The notes under the pieces are model-generated. The model did not search any database. It was not told the DNA's origin and saw nothing but the letters and a program-made list of their open reading frames with translations. A stretch of 56,973 nucleotides of DNA from DASTSN01 sp035549175 (lineage in GTDB: Bacteria > Bacteroidota > Bacteroidia > Chitinophagales > Chitinophagaceae): contig DASZRL010000057.1 in the NCBI GenBank assembly GCA_035549175.1, positions 1 to 56,973 on the forward strand, read 5' to 3'. The translations under genes were made by a program, and so were the position numbers. Each line of letters begins with the position of its first letter. Position 1 is the stretch's first letter. Of the stretch, positions 50,422 to 56,973 are shown piece after piece.

Positions 50422-52359
50422 ATGCCGGGCAGACTGGGCAACCTGGGCCGCAGTTTCGGCGGCATGCGCGGCACGGCCGGCAAGGACAGCCTCAAACGGC
50501 GTGACAAGCTGGAGGACTCCATCACGATTTCCTTCCGGTACCTGGATTCAAGCCGGGTGTACAAACTGGATTCTTCCGTCAATGATTTTACGCGCCGCTT
50601 TCCCATACCCGCCACCCATATTTACCTGGGAAATGACGGGTCGGCCACCCGGTCCATCCTGTTTTCCCCGGCTTTGAAGGCCGGGTGGGATCCCGGTTTT
50701 CACGCATTCGATGCGTACAAGTGGAGCCCCGAACGGGTGCGTTTTTTCAATACCACCCGGCCCTATACCGAACTGAATTACCTGCTGGGAAGCCGCGCCG
50801 AACAGATCATCGAGGTCCTGCATACCCAGAACATAAAGCCCGACTGGAATGCCTCGTTTAATTACCGGCTGATTAATTCTCCCGGGTTCTTCAAGAACCA
50901 GCAGACCAACCACAACAACTATCTGTTCACCTCCCGGTACCAGGCCAAATCCAGGCGGTACACCAATTACTTTTATATCCTGGCCAACAGCCTGCAGGCC
51001 TCTGAAAACGGGGGGATCCTGGATGACCAGGATTACCTGAAGAATCCTATTTACAAGGACCGCTTCAATATCCCCACCCACCTTGGAGGGGACCAGGCCT
51101 ACGGGACCAATTTCTTCAGTACGAAGATCACGACCGGAAACCGGTACCGGGAACTTCATTTCCTGCTGCGGCAGCAATATGACCTGGGGCGGAAGGATTC
51201 CCTGGTGACCGATTCCACGGTCATCCCGCTGTTCTATCCGCGGCTTCGCTTCGAGCATACCTTCCAGTATACCAAGTACACCTATACTTTTCTGGACTAC
51301 CACGCGGATTCAACCTATTACGGGGACTTTTACCACATTGTGCTTACCGGATTCCAGGACACGGTCGCCATCCAGGACCAATGGCATGAAATGGTGAATG
51401 ACTTTTCCATATACCAGTTCCCGGATGCCAAGAACCTGCAGCAGTTTGTGAAACTGGGAGCCTACTGGCAGGACCTGCGGGGACAGTTGTTCAGCGGTTC
51501 GCAGCATTTCTACAACCTGGTCGCGCACGGGGAATACCGGAACCGGACCCGCAACCAACGATGGGATATCGAAGCGGCCGGCAAACTTTTTCTCAACGGG
51601 CTCAATGCCGGCGATTATGAGGCCCACCTCAGCCTGCGGCGGTTTACCGGCCGCAGGCTCGGTTACCTGGAACTGGGCTTTGAAAACGTAAACCGCACCC
51701 CGTCTTTCCTGTTTGACAACCGCAGCAATTTCCACCTGGATACCCTGCAGTCGTTCAATAAGGAAAATACCAGTCATATTTACGCCTCCGTGGAAAACCC
51801 GGCCCTGCGCCTGCGGCTGGCAGGAGATTATTACCTGCTGAGCAACTATACCTACCTGACTGATTATTTCCGACTGCACCAGGAAAATGCCTTGTTTAAC
51901 CTGCTGCGCATATCGCTGCAGAAGACCTTTCGGATCGGGCGTCACTGGAACTGGTATACGGATATCTACGTACAGCAGAAAACAGGCAATGTGCAGCTCA
52001 GCGTACCCCTGGTCTTTACCCGCAACCGCCTGGCCTACGAAGGGGTATTCTATAAAAACCTGAATATCTCCACCGGGGTGGAGGTCCGGTATCACAGCCC
52101 CTATCATGCCGACGGATACTCCCCGCTGCTCGGCCAGTTCTTTTATCAGGACAGCCTGCAGATCGCCAACCGGCCGGATGTCTCGCTGTTCTTGAATTTC
52201 CGGATCCGCTCCTTCAAGGCCTTTGTCAGCCTGTCCAATCTCAATGCGGTGAATGTCAGCGGCGGGTTTGGCTTCACCCGTAATAACCTGGCCGCCCCGG
52301 ATTACCCCTACCCGGGAATGCAGTTCCGGCTGGGGATATACTGGAGTTTTGTCAACTGA
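50422..52359 (+). CDS. Putative porin (Porin_10-like), start codon uncertain
   Basis: From the first ATG (50422) the frame encodes 645 residues of a large beta-barrel, resembling Bacteroidota putative porins. It is rich in alternating aromatic and polar strands (RYLDSSRVYKLDSSVNDFTR, PYTELNYLLGSRAEQIIEVL), ends FRLGIYWSFVN with the terminal aromatic usual for outer-membrane proteins, and has no cysteine-rich or enzyme motif. The frame is open 96 nt further upstream and encodes a good signal peptide from the CTG at 50353 (AKTITYLFLICLLACCQAGY), so the true start is probably there, without an ATG. A promoter-like box ends 5 nt before that CTG. It may be expressed from CTG or have lost its start. 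Confidence 0.8.
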   Translation: MPGRLGNLGRSFGGMRGTAGKDSLKRRDKLEDSITISFRYLDSSRVYKLDSSVNDFTRRFPIPATHIYLGNDGSATRSILFSPALKAGWDPGFHAFDAYKWSPERVRFFNTTRPYTELNYLLGSRAEQIIEVLHTQNIKPDWNASFNYRLINSPGFFKNQQTNHNNYLFTSRYQAKSRRYTNYFYILANSLQASENGGILDDQDYLKNPIYKDRFNIPTHLGGDQAYGTNFFSTKITTGNRYRELHFLLRQQYDLGRKDSLVTDSTVIPLFYPRLRFEHTFQYTKYTYTFLDYHADSTYYGDFYHIVLTGFQDTVAIQDQWHEMVNDFSIYQFPDAKNLQQFVKLGAYWQDLRGQLFSGSQHFYNLVAHGEYRNRTRNQRWDIEAAGKLFLNGLNAGDYEAHLSLRRFTGRRLGYLELGFENVNRTPSFLFDNRSNFHLDTLQSFNKENTSHIYASVENPALRLRLAGDYYLLSNYTYLTDYFRLHQENALFNLLRISLQKTFRIGRHWNWYTDIYVQQKTGNVQLSVPLVFTRNRLAYEGVFYKNLNISTGVEVRYHSPYHADGYSPLLGQFFYQDSLQIANRPDVSLFLNFRIRSFKAFVSLSNLNAVNVSGGFGFTRNNLAAPDYPYPGMQFRLGIYWSFVN

Positions 52360-52377
52360 CGGGGCCCGGCACGTTGT

Positions 52378-52408
52378 TTTGCCAGGCGAGTGAATTATTG
52401 TAATTTTC
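52378..52408 (+). promoter_or_regulatory. Two-element promoter of the HMA-domain gene
   Basis: TTTG at 52378-52381, exactly 19 nt, then TAATTTTC at 52401-52408 (one mismatch). The -7 box is 12 nt before the ATG. One of the two best TTTG-N19-TAnnTTTG matches in the window. Confidence 0.6.
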
Positions 52409-52420
52409 CGGATACAGCAA

Positions 52421-52966
52421 ATGAAAAAGGTCCTGTTAATCCTGCTGGTAACCAGCCTGGGCATCCCGGGCCTGGCGCAGTTTACCGGCGCCCGGCTGCA
52501 GGCCGGGGGGCTGACCTGCGCCATGTGCAGTAACACGATTTACCGGGCACTGAAAGACCTCCCTTTCGTGGATTCCATACAGATGGATACCCGAAAGGCC
52601 TCTTTCCGGATCCGCTTCCGCCCGGGACAGTCACCCGACTTCGATGCGGTGAAGAATACCGTCGAAAAAGCAGGCTTCTGGGTAACCAGGCTGGAGGTCA
52701 GCGGGCGGTTTGACCACCTGGCCATCGGGGCCGATCACCTCGCGCAAATCGGCAGTTCCTGGTTTCATTTTGTGGATCCGGCCGACCGGGAACTGAACGG
52801 GGAGCGAACCCTCGTACTGGTCGACCCCCACTTTTTACCGGCCCGGGAGGAAAAAAGGTTCAGCCGCGTCCCCGGGCTAGGCTGCCTGGAAAGTGGCCGG
52901 GCGTCTGCCTGTGCCCCCCATGAAGTGATTGACCCGGCTACCCGGGTGTATCATGTAAGCAGCTAG
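52421..52966 (+). CDS. Exported heavy-metal-associated (HMA) domain protein
   Basis: A 181-residue exported protein. Signal peptide at residues 1-19 (VLLILLVTSLGIPGLAQ), then an HMA domain at about residues 23-90 with the metal-binding C-x-x-C in GLTCAMCSNTIYRALKDL and a typical VEKAGFWVTRLEV end. The remaining 90 residues have no clear family but contain WFHFVDPADRELNGERTLVL and two cysteines near the end (LGCLESGRASACAPHE). It probably binds copper(I) or a similar soft metal in the periplasm. It is followed 38 bp later by a TlpA-like gene. Confidence 0.82.
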   Translation: MKKVLLILLVTSLGIPGLAQFTGARLQAGGLTCAMCSNTIYRALKDLPFVDSIQMDTRKASFRIRFRPGQSPDFDAVKNTVEKAGFWVTRLEVSGRFDHLAIGADHLAQIGSSWFHFVDPADRELNGERTLVLVDPHFLPAREEKRFSRVPGLGCLESGRASACAPHEVIDPATRVYHVSS

Positions 52967-53004
52967 GCATCCGGTCCGGCCTCAACCCATCACATTCCAA
53001 GACT

Positions 53005-53496
53005 ATGCATAGACCCATCACCTGTACGCTATTCATCCTGTCGGTACTGGCCTGCCTGCAAGGGACCGCGCAGCCCGGGCCGGGAGAACCCGCCTATGAA
53101 ATCACCCTGCCCGATCCGGCAGGCCAGCCGGTTTCCCTATCCTCGTTGAAAGGGAAAGTGGTCCTGGTCGATTTCTGGGCCTCCTGGTGCGGCCCCTGCC
53201 GTCTATCCAACCGCCACCTGGTACGTCTCTACCCCAAATACCACGACAAGGGCTTTGAAATACTGGGTGTTTCCCTGGACGAGAGTCAGCGGGACTGGCT
53301 GAAGGCCGTCCGGAAAGACAAACTGACCTGGCTGCAGGTCAATGATAACGGGGGATGGGATGCCAAGACCGCCCTTCGCTGGAAAGTCTACCAGATCCCG
53401 ACCTCCTACCTGCTGGACCGGGAAGGACGGGTTGTGGGAATTGACCTGGAAGGCAGGGACCTGGAAAATGCCATCGGCCGCCTGCTGGGACCCTGA
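53005..53496 (+). CDS. TlpA-like thiol-disulfide oxidoreductase
   Basis: A 163-residue exported thioredoxin-fold protein. After a signal peptide (LFILSVLACLQGTAQ), the AhpC/TSA-Redoxin type domain shows VSLSSLKGKVVLVDFWASWC with the active-site W-C-x-x-C (WCGPC), FEILGVSLDESQRDWLKAV, YQIPTSYLLDREGRVVGIDL with the cis-proline. It reduces disulfides in the periplasm. Next to the HMA protein it could keep metal-binding cysteines reduced; this is inference. Confidence 0.9.
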   Translation: MHRPITCTLFILSVLACLQGTAQPGPGEPAYEITLPDPAGQPVSLSSLKGKVVLVDFWASWCGPCRLSNRHLVRLYPKYHDKGFEILGVSLDESQRDWLKAVRKDKLTWLQVNDNGGWDAKTALRWKVYQIPTSYLLDREGRVVGIDLEGRDLENAIGRLLGP

Positions 53497-53521
53497 CAGG
53501 ATATTCGTCAGCTGCGACATT

Positions 53522-53543
53522 GATTCTGGCCAGCCACAGAATC
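53522..53543 (+). terminator. Hairpin after the TlpA-like gene
   Basis: GATTCTG/CAGAATC, a 7-bp stem with an 8-nt loop, 25 nt after the stop codon. No T-run, so a weak terminator at most. Confidence 0.3.
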
Positions 53544-53555
53544 CCCGTTTCGGGT

Positions 53556-53563
53556 TAACTTTA
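53556..53563 (+). promoter_or_regulatory. Possible -7 box before the headless reading frame
   Basis: TAACTTTA, one mismatch from TAnnTTTG, ends 5 nt before the GAG codon where the reading frame below should start. Confidence 0.3.
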
Positions 53564-53568
53564 CCCCG

Positions 53569-53982
53569 GAGAAAAAACGGATCGCCATCTTCTTCCTGGG
53601 GATTTTCCTGCTTTCCCATGGCGAGGTTCACCAGTTCCTGAAACTCCCGCAGCTGGTCTGGCACTTCCAGGCGCACCGGCTGGCCGACCGTTCCGTTACC
53701 TTCCTTCAGTTTCTGTCCATGCACTACCAGGGTCGCCTGGTAGTGGACGCCGATTCTGACCAGGACCAGCAGCTGCCTTTCCAGAAGGCCGATTGTGGCG
53801 AATTGTTCAACATCACCCTGGACGAGCCCTCTGTCCTTCCCTCAATCACCCAACCGGTCTGGGTATGTGTCCCGCCCCGGACGATCCGAAATACCACCCG
53901 CTGTCCCCAGCAGCGCTTGCAGGAAATTTTTCAGCCCCCCGACTGGGCTGATTACTCACGTGTCCCATTACATATTTCCTGA
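53569..53982 (+). pseudogene. Headless reading frame next to the efflux-pump remnant
   Basis: An open frame of 138 codons with no ATG, GTG or TTG near its apparent beginning. It reads EKKRIAIFFLGIFLLSHGEV, then HQFLKLPQLVWHFQAHRL, VTFLQFLSMHYQGRLV, DCGELFNITLDEPSV and ends RVPLHIS. The first 20 residues would be a signal peptide if the GAG at 53569 were ATG. I recall small proteins of this kind (LLKLP-V, FL-MHY) beside CusA/CzcA pumps in Bacteroidota, and the pump remnant starts 15 bp downstream. It could still be made from the internal ATG at 53719, but then lacks export. I read it as a pseudogene. Confidence 0.6.
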
Positions 53983-53996
53983 CCCAGTTATTTTTT

Positions 53997-55230
53997 ATGC
54001 TGAATCATATTATCCGCTTTTCCGTACGGAATAAGCTGATTATTGGCCTGTTACTGCTTGCCTTGATCGGCTGGGGTGCCTAGTCCGTTTCCAGACTTCC
54101 CATCGATGCCGTGCCTGACATCACCAATAACCAGGTGCAGGTTATCACGGTATCACCCTCCCTGGCTGCTCCCGAGGTGGAGCGGCTGATTAGCTTCCCG
54201 GTGGAACAGGTTATGGCCAATATTCCGGGGATCACCGAAATCCGGTCTTTTTCCCGGTTCGGTCTTTCCCTGGTCACCCTGGTATTCAATGATGCGACCA
54301 GTGTGTACTTCGCCCGCCAGCAGGTGGCCGAACGGCTGCAGCAGGGTAGAGACCAGATACCCGCTGATGCGGGTAATCCCCAATTGGGTCCCGTTACGAC
54401 CGGGCTGGGAGAAATCTTCCGGTATGCCATACGGCCCCGCAAAGGCTATGAGGGGAAATATGCCCCCGAGGCACTCCGCACCATCCAGGACTGGATCCTG
54501 CGGCGGCAGTTGCTCGGAACACCCGGTGTGGCTGACGTGAGCAGTTTCGGGGGTTACCTCAAACAGTACGAGGTGGCCGTGAACAGCGACAAGCTGAACA
54601 GCATGCAGGTTTCCGCGGACGAGGTATTCGCCGCCCTGGAAAGGAACAACCAGAATACCGGGGGTGCCTATATCGAAAAAGGACCCAATGTGTTGTTTAT
54701 CCGCAGCGAAGGCCTGCTGCAGAACACCCGGGATATCGGCAATGTGTTTGTGAAGCATACCGCCGGGGGCATCCCGGTTTTTGTGCGGGACGTGGCTGAA
54801 GTGCGGATCGGCCACGCAGTCCGGTACGGGGCGATGTGTTTTAATGACGAAGGCGAGGTAGCGGGTGCCGTGGTGATGATGCTCAAGGGCGGCAATTCCT
54901 CGGAAGTGATCCGCCGCGTCAAAGAACGGATTGTCCAGATCAGCATACCCTCCCCGAAGGCGTGGTTATCGAGCCTTTCCTGGACCGGACCAGGATGGTG
55001 AACCATGCCATCGGTACCGTGGAAAGGAAACTGGTGGAAGCCGAGCGCCGCCTGTCGGTGGCCGTACCCGTAGCTATGCTGCTCATTTTCCTGCTGCTCT
55101 ATTTTGCGCTTGAAAAGCTGAAATACGGCCTGCTGATCTTTTCGGCCATTCCCCTTTCTGCGGTCGGGGGCGTGCAGGCCCGCTGGCTGCGCGGCATGCC
55201 ATTGCGGACGATGCGTAACGTGGGGAAGAA
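53997..55230 (+). pseudogene. CusA/CzcA heavy-metal RND efflux pump, broken
   Basis: The frame starts MLNHIIRFSVRNKLIIGLLL, the classic CusA/CzcA start, but TAG interrupts it at codon 29 (54081-54083). After the stop, homology resumes with SRLPIDAVPDITNNQVQVIT, PVEQVMANIPGITEIRSFSR and VSSFGGYLKQYEVAVN through about residue 310. A frameshift near 54945-54962 follows; the other frame continues LPEGVVIEPFLDRTRMVNHA. At about 55040 the sequence jumps from VERKLVE to ERRLSVAVPVAMLLIFLLLY, a membrane region near the C-terminal end of such pumps, so about 500 codons are deleted. It fades after WLRGMPL near 55210. The intact protein would exceed 1000 residues and export Cu(I), Zn or Co. No intact cusB or cusC is here. 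Confidence 0.88.
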
Positions 55231-55290
55231 TGCCTATGCCGTGCCGGGCCAAATGAAACATGCCGGCGACGCAGCGCAACGACCGGGCCC

Positions 55291-55322
55291 GGGAAGATCC
55301 GGGCGTGCGCCCGGATCTTCCC
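55291..55322. terminator. Long GC-rich hairpin after the pump remnant
   Basis: A perfect 14-bp stem (55291-55304 with 55309-55322) closes a 4-nt loop. It lies between the pump remnant and tex; a mixed A/T run follows about 25 nt later. It could be the original terminator of the pump operon or a leftover repeat. Confidence 0.5.
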
Positions 55323-55378
55323 GCCTCGAAGACTGACAGGCCGAAAGAAAAAAATCTTTTTTTCCTGCCGGCGGATTT

Positions 55379-55386
55379 TACATTTG
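55379..55386 (+). promoter_or_regulatory. -7 box of tex
   Basis: TACATTTG, an exact match, 23 nt before the tex ATG; a T-rich stretch (TTTT at 55357-55360) lies near the -33 position. Confidence 0.55.
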
Positions 55387-55409
55387 CTGCCCTGAAAAAA
55401 TAACCGTGT

Positions 55410-56973
55410 ATGGAAGCGAAGTACCTGGATAGAATATCCGCCACCCTCCAGCTGAGTCGCAGGCAGGTCAGCAATATCAGCGAACTGCATGCCGACGGGG
55501 CCACCATTCCGTTCATTGCCCGGTACCGGAAGGAAGCTACCGGTAACCTGGACGAGGTAAAGATTGCGGAGGTCATCGAGCAGATCAAATATTTTGCCGA
55601 GCTGGAGAAGCGGAAGGATACCGTGCTGAAGACAATTGAGTCCCTGGGCAAGCTTACCCCCGAGCTCAGCGCAAGGATTGCCGGCTGCCTGGATGCCACC
55701 GAACTGGAAGACCTCTACCTTCCCTATAAGCCCAAACGGAAGACCAAGGCCACGGTCGCCCTGGAAAAGGGCCTGGAACCCCTGGCCAGCAAACTGTTTG
55801 AGCAGCCTGTGCAGGACCCGTGGGAGCTGGCCGCACCCTTTGTTACCGGGGAGGTAAAGGATGCCGGGGAGGCGCTGCAGGGAGCCCGCGATATCCTAGC
55901 CGAAAGAATTGCCGAAGACACGCAGGCCCGGACGATCATCCGCCGCCTGTTTGCGGAGTCGGCCACCCTGGGCTCCCGGGTGCTCCAATCCAAGCGCGAG
56001 GAACCGGATGCCCAGAAATACCGGGATTATTTTGAATTTTCCGAACCGCTTGCCAACAGCCCGTCCCACCGCATCCTCGCGATCCGTCGCGGGGAAAAGG
56101 AAGGCTTCCTGATCATGAACCTTGACATCCCGCGCGACACGGCCCTCGATGAACTGAAGCGCGCCTTCCTGAAGGGAGAGGGGCCTTGTTCCCAGCAGGT
56201 AGCCCAGGCCATTGAGGATTCCTTTGGCCGGCTGCTGAAGCCTTCCATCGAAAACGAGTTTCGCATGGCCAGCAAGGTGCGGGCCGACGAGGAGGCGATC
56301 CGGGTATTTGCCGAGAACCTGCGCCAGCTGCTGCTGGCCTCCCCCCTGGGGCCGCGGCGGGTGCTGGCCATCGACCCCGGTTTCCGCACCGGATGCAAGG
56401 TGGTCTGCCTGGACGAACAGGGCAACCTGCTGGCCAATACCACGGTGTATCCGCATCCGCCCCAGCAGGACCGGGCGGGAGCCGAACGGGTGCTCCGCGG
56501 GCTGGTGGACCAGTATGGTATCGAAGCAATCGGGTATGGCAATGGCACGGCCGGCAAGGAGACGGGCCAGTTGCTGCGGGAAATCGATTTTGGCCGGACC
56601 CTGTCGGTATTCATGGTCAATGAGAGCGGGGCCTCCATCTACTCGGCCAGCGAGGTGGCCCGCGAAGAGTTCCCCGACCACGACGTAACCGTCCGGGGCG
56701 CGATCAGCATCGGGCGGCGGCTCCTGGATCCGCTCAGCGAACTGGTCAAGATCGATGCCAAGAGCATCGGCGTGGGCCAGTACCAGCACGATGTCAACCA
56801 GACCCGCCTGAAGGAGGCCCTGGACCAGGTGGTGGAAAGCTGTGTCAATTACGTTGGGGTCAACCTGAATACCGCCAGCCGCCACCTGCTGATGTATGTA
56901 TCGGGGCTGAGTGCCACGGTGGCCAGAAACATTGTGGATTACCGGACCCGGCAGGGCGGATTCCGGAGCCGGG
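55410..56973 (+). CDS. tex: Tex-family RNA-binding transcription accessory protein, C-terminus cut by window
   Basis: The frame starts ATG at 55410 and is open to the right edge, giving 521 residues of a protein normally about 750-780 long. The helical Tex N-terminus has ADGATIPFIARYRKEATGNL and LEDLYLPYKPKRKTKATVA. A YqgF-like RNase H domain begins at about residue 315 (RVLAIDPGFRTGCKVVCLDE) and includes AIGYGNGTAGKET and MVNESGASIYSASEVAREEF. The helix-hairpin-helix part shows ISIGRRLLDPLSELVKIDAK and IGVGQYQHDVNQ. The C-terminal S1 domain is beyond the window. Tex binds nucleic acid and affects transcription and stress survival. No frameshift seen. Confidence 0.95.
   Translation, partial: MEAKYLDRISATLQLSRRQVSNISELHADGATIPFIARYRKEATGNLDEVKIAEVIEQIKYFAELEKRKDTVLKTIESLGKLTPELSARIAGCLDATELEDLYLPYKPKRKTKATVALEKGLEPLASKLFEQPVQDPWELAAPFVTGEVKDAGEALQGARDILAERIAEDTQARTIIRRLFAESATLGSRVLQSKREEPDAQKYRDYFEFSEPLANSPSHRILAIRRGEKEGFLIMNLDIPRDTALDELKRAFLKGEGPCSQQVAQAIEDSFGRLLKPSIENEFRMASKVRADEEAIRVFAENLRQLLLASPLGPRRVLAIDPGFRTGCKVVCLDEQGNLLANTTVYPHPPQQDRAGAERVLRGLVDQYGIEAIGYGNGTAGKETGQLLREIDFGRTLSVFMVNESGASIYSASEVAREEFPDHDVTVRGAISIGRRLLDPLSELVKIDAKSIGVGQYQHDVNQTRLKEALDQVVESCVNYVGVNLNTASRHLLMYVSGLSATVARNIVDYRTRQGGFRSR

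Overview
The window is about 57 kb of GC-rich chromosomal DNA from a member of the Bacteroidota, most likely Chitinophagales or a related high-GC order. The lineage call rests on three things. Many genes are preceded by the Bacteroidota -7 promoter box TAnnTTTG, and convincing Shine-Dalgarno sequences are rare. The gene families are typical of the phylum: 7TMR-DISM histidine kinase, OmpA proteins with thrombospondin type-3 repeats, Porin_10-like barrel, NAD-dependent epimerase-type threonine dehydrogenase, split transhydrogenase PntAA/PntAB/PntB, NamZ and DUF1080. Gene order alternates strand in short operons. Almost everything is housekeeping metabolism; I see no tRNA, rRNA, CRISPR array, phage or insertion sequence.

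Layout. 1-0.85 kb: the N-terminus of a photolyase-like gene (cut by the window edge) and a flavin reductase. 1-5 kb: proline dehydrogenase, then ribD-yigZ (overlapping by ATGA), divergent from prmC. 5-10 kb: exbB-exbD, an SPFH/slipin protein, pepT with an unusual OmpA protein, and an FKBP isomerase. 10.3-17.5 kb: namZ, the leuC-leuD-leuA-like-leuB operon, and fmt. 17.5-25.3 kb: a LysM protein, an RsmF-type rRNA methyltransferase, an M28 carboxypeptidase, and pntAA-pntAB-pntB. 25.4-27.6 kb: thyA-folA-methyltransferase. 27.8-31.3 kb: a hypothetical protein, an OmpA/TSP3 protein, 3-hydroxyacyl-CoA dehydrogenase and a carboxypeptidase-regulatory-like protein. 31.4-39.5 kb: Mrp, PaiB-like protein, SDR-kynU, pyrF, small proteins, glutaryl-CoA dehydrogenase, aroK and DUF423. 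39.5-50.3 kb: sensor kinase, ftsK, lolA, kdsA, tdh, DUF1080, acylphosphatase, sucC and purine nucleoside phosphorylase. 50.3-55.3 kb: a surface/metal island (porin, heavy-metal-associated domain protein, TlpA-like protein, a headless reading frame, and a CusA/CzcA efflux pump ruined by a stop codon, a frameshift and a large deletion). 55.4 kb to the end: tex, cut by the window edge.

Two things stand out. First, at least seven genes (prmC, fmt, pyrF, ftsK, paiB-like, kdsA and the carboxypeptidase-regulatory-like gene) carry the TAnnTTTG box only 3-6 nt before the ATG, so their mRNAs should start at or within a nucleotide or two of the start codon. This suggests leaderless or near-leaderless expression is common in this organism. 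Second, the 50-55 kb island is decaying: besides the broken pump, two reading frames (porin and headless ORF) have the promoter box at the leaderless distance but CTG or GAG where an ATG is expected.

Coding density is high. No gap between genes or gene remnants exceeds 300 bases; the longer gaps hold the promoters, terminators and hairpins listed below.
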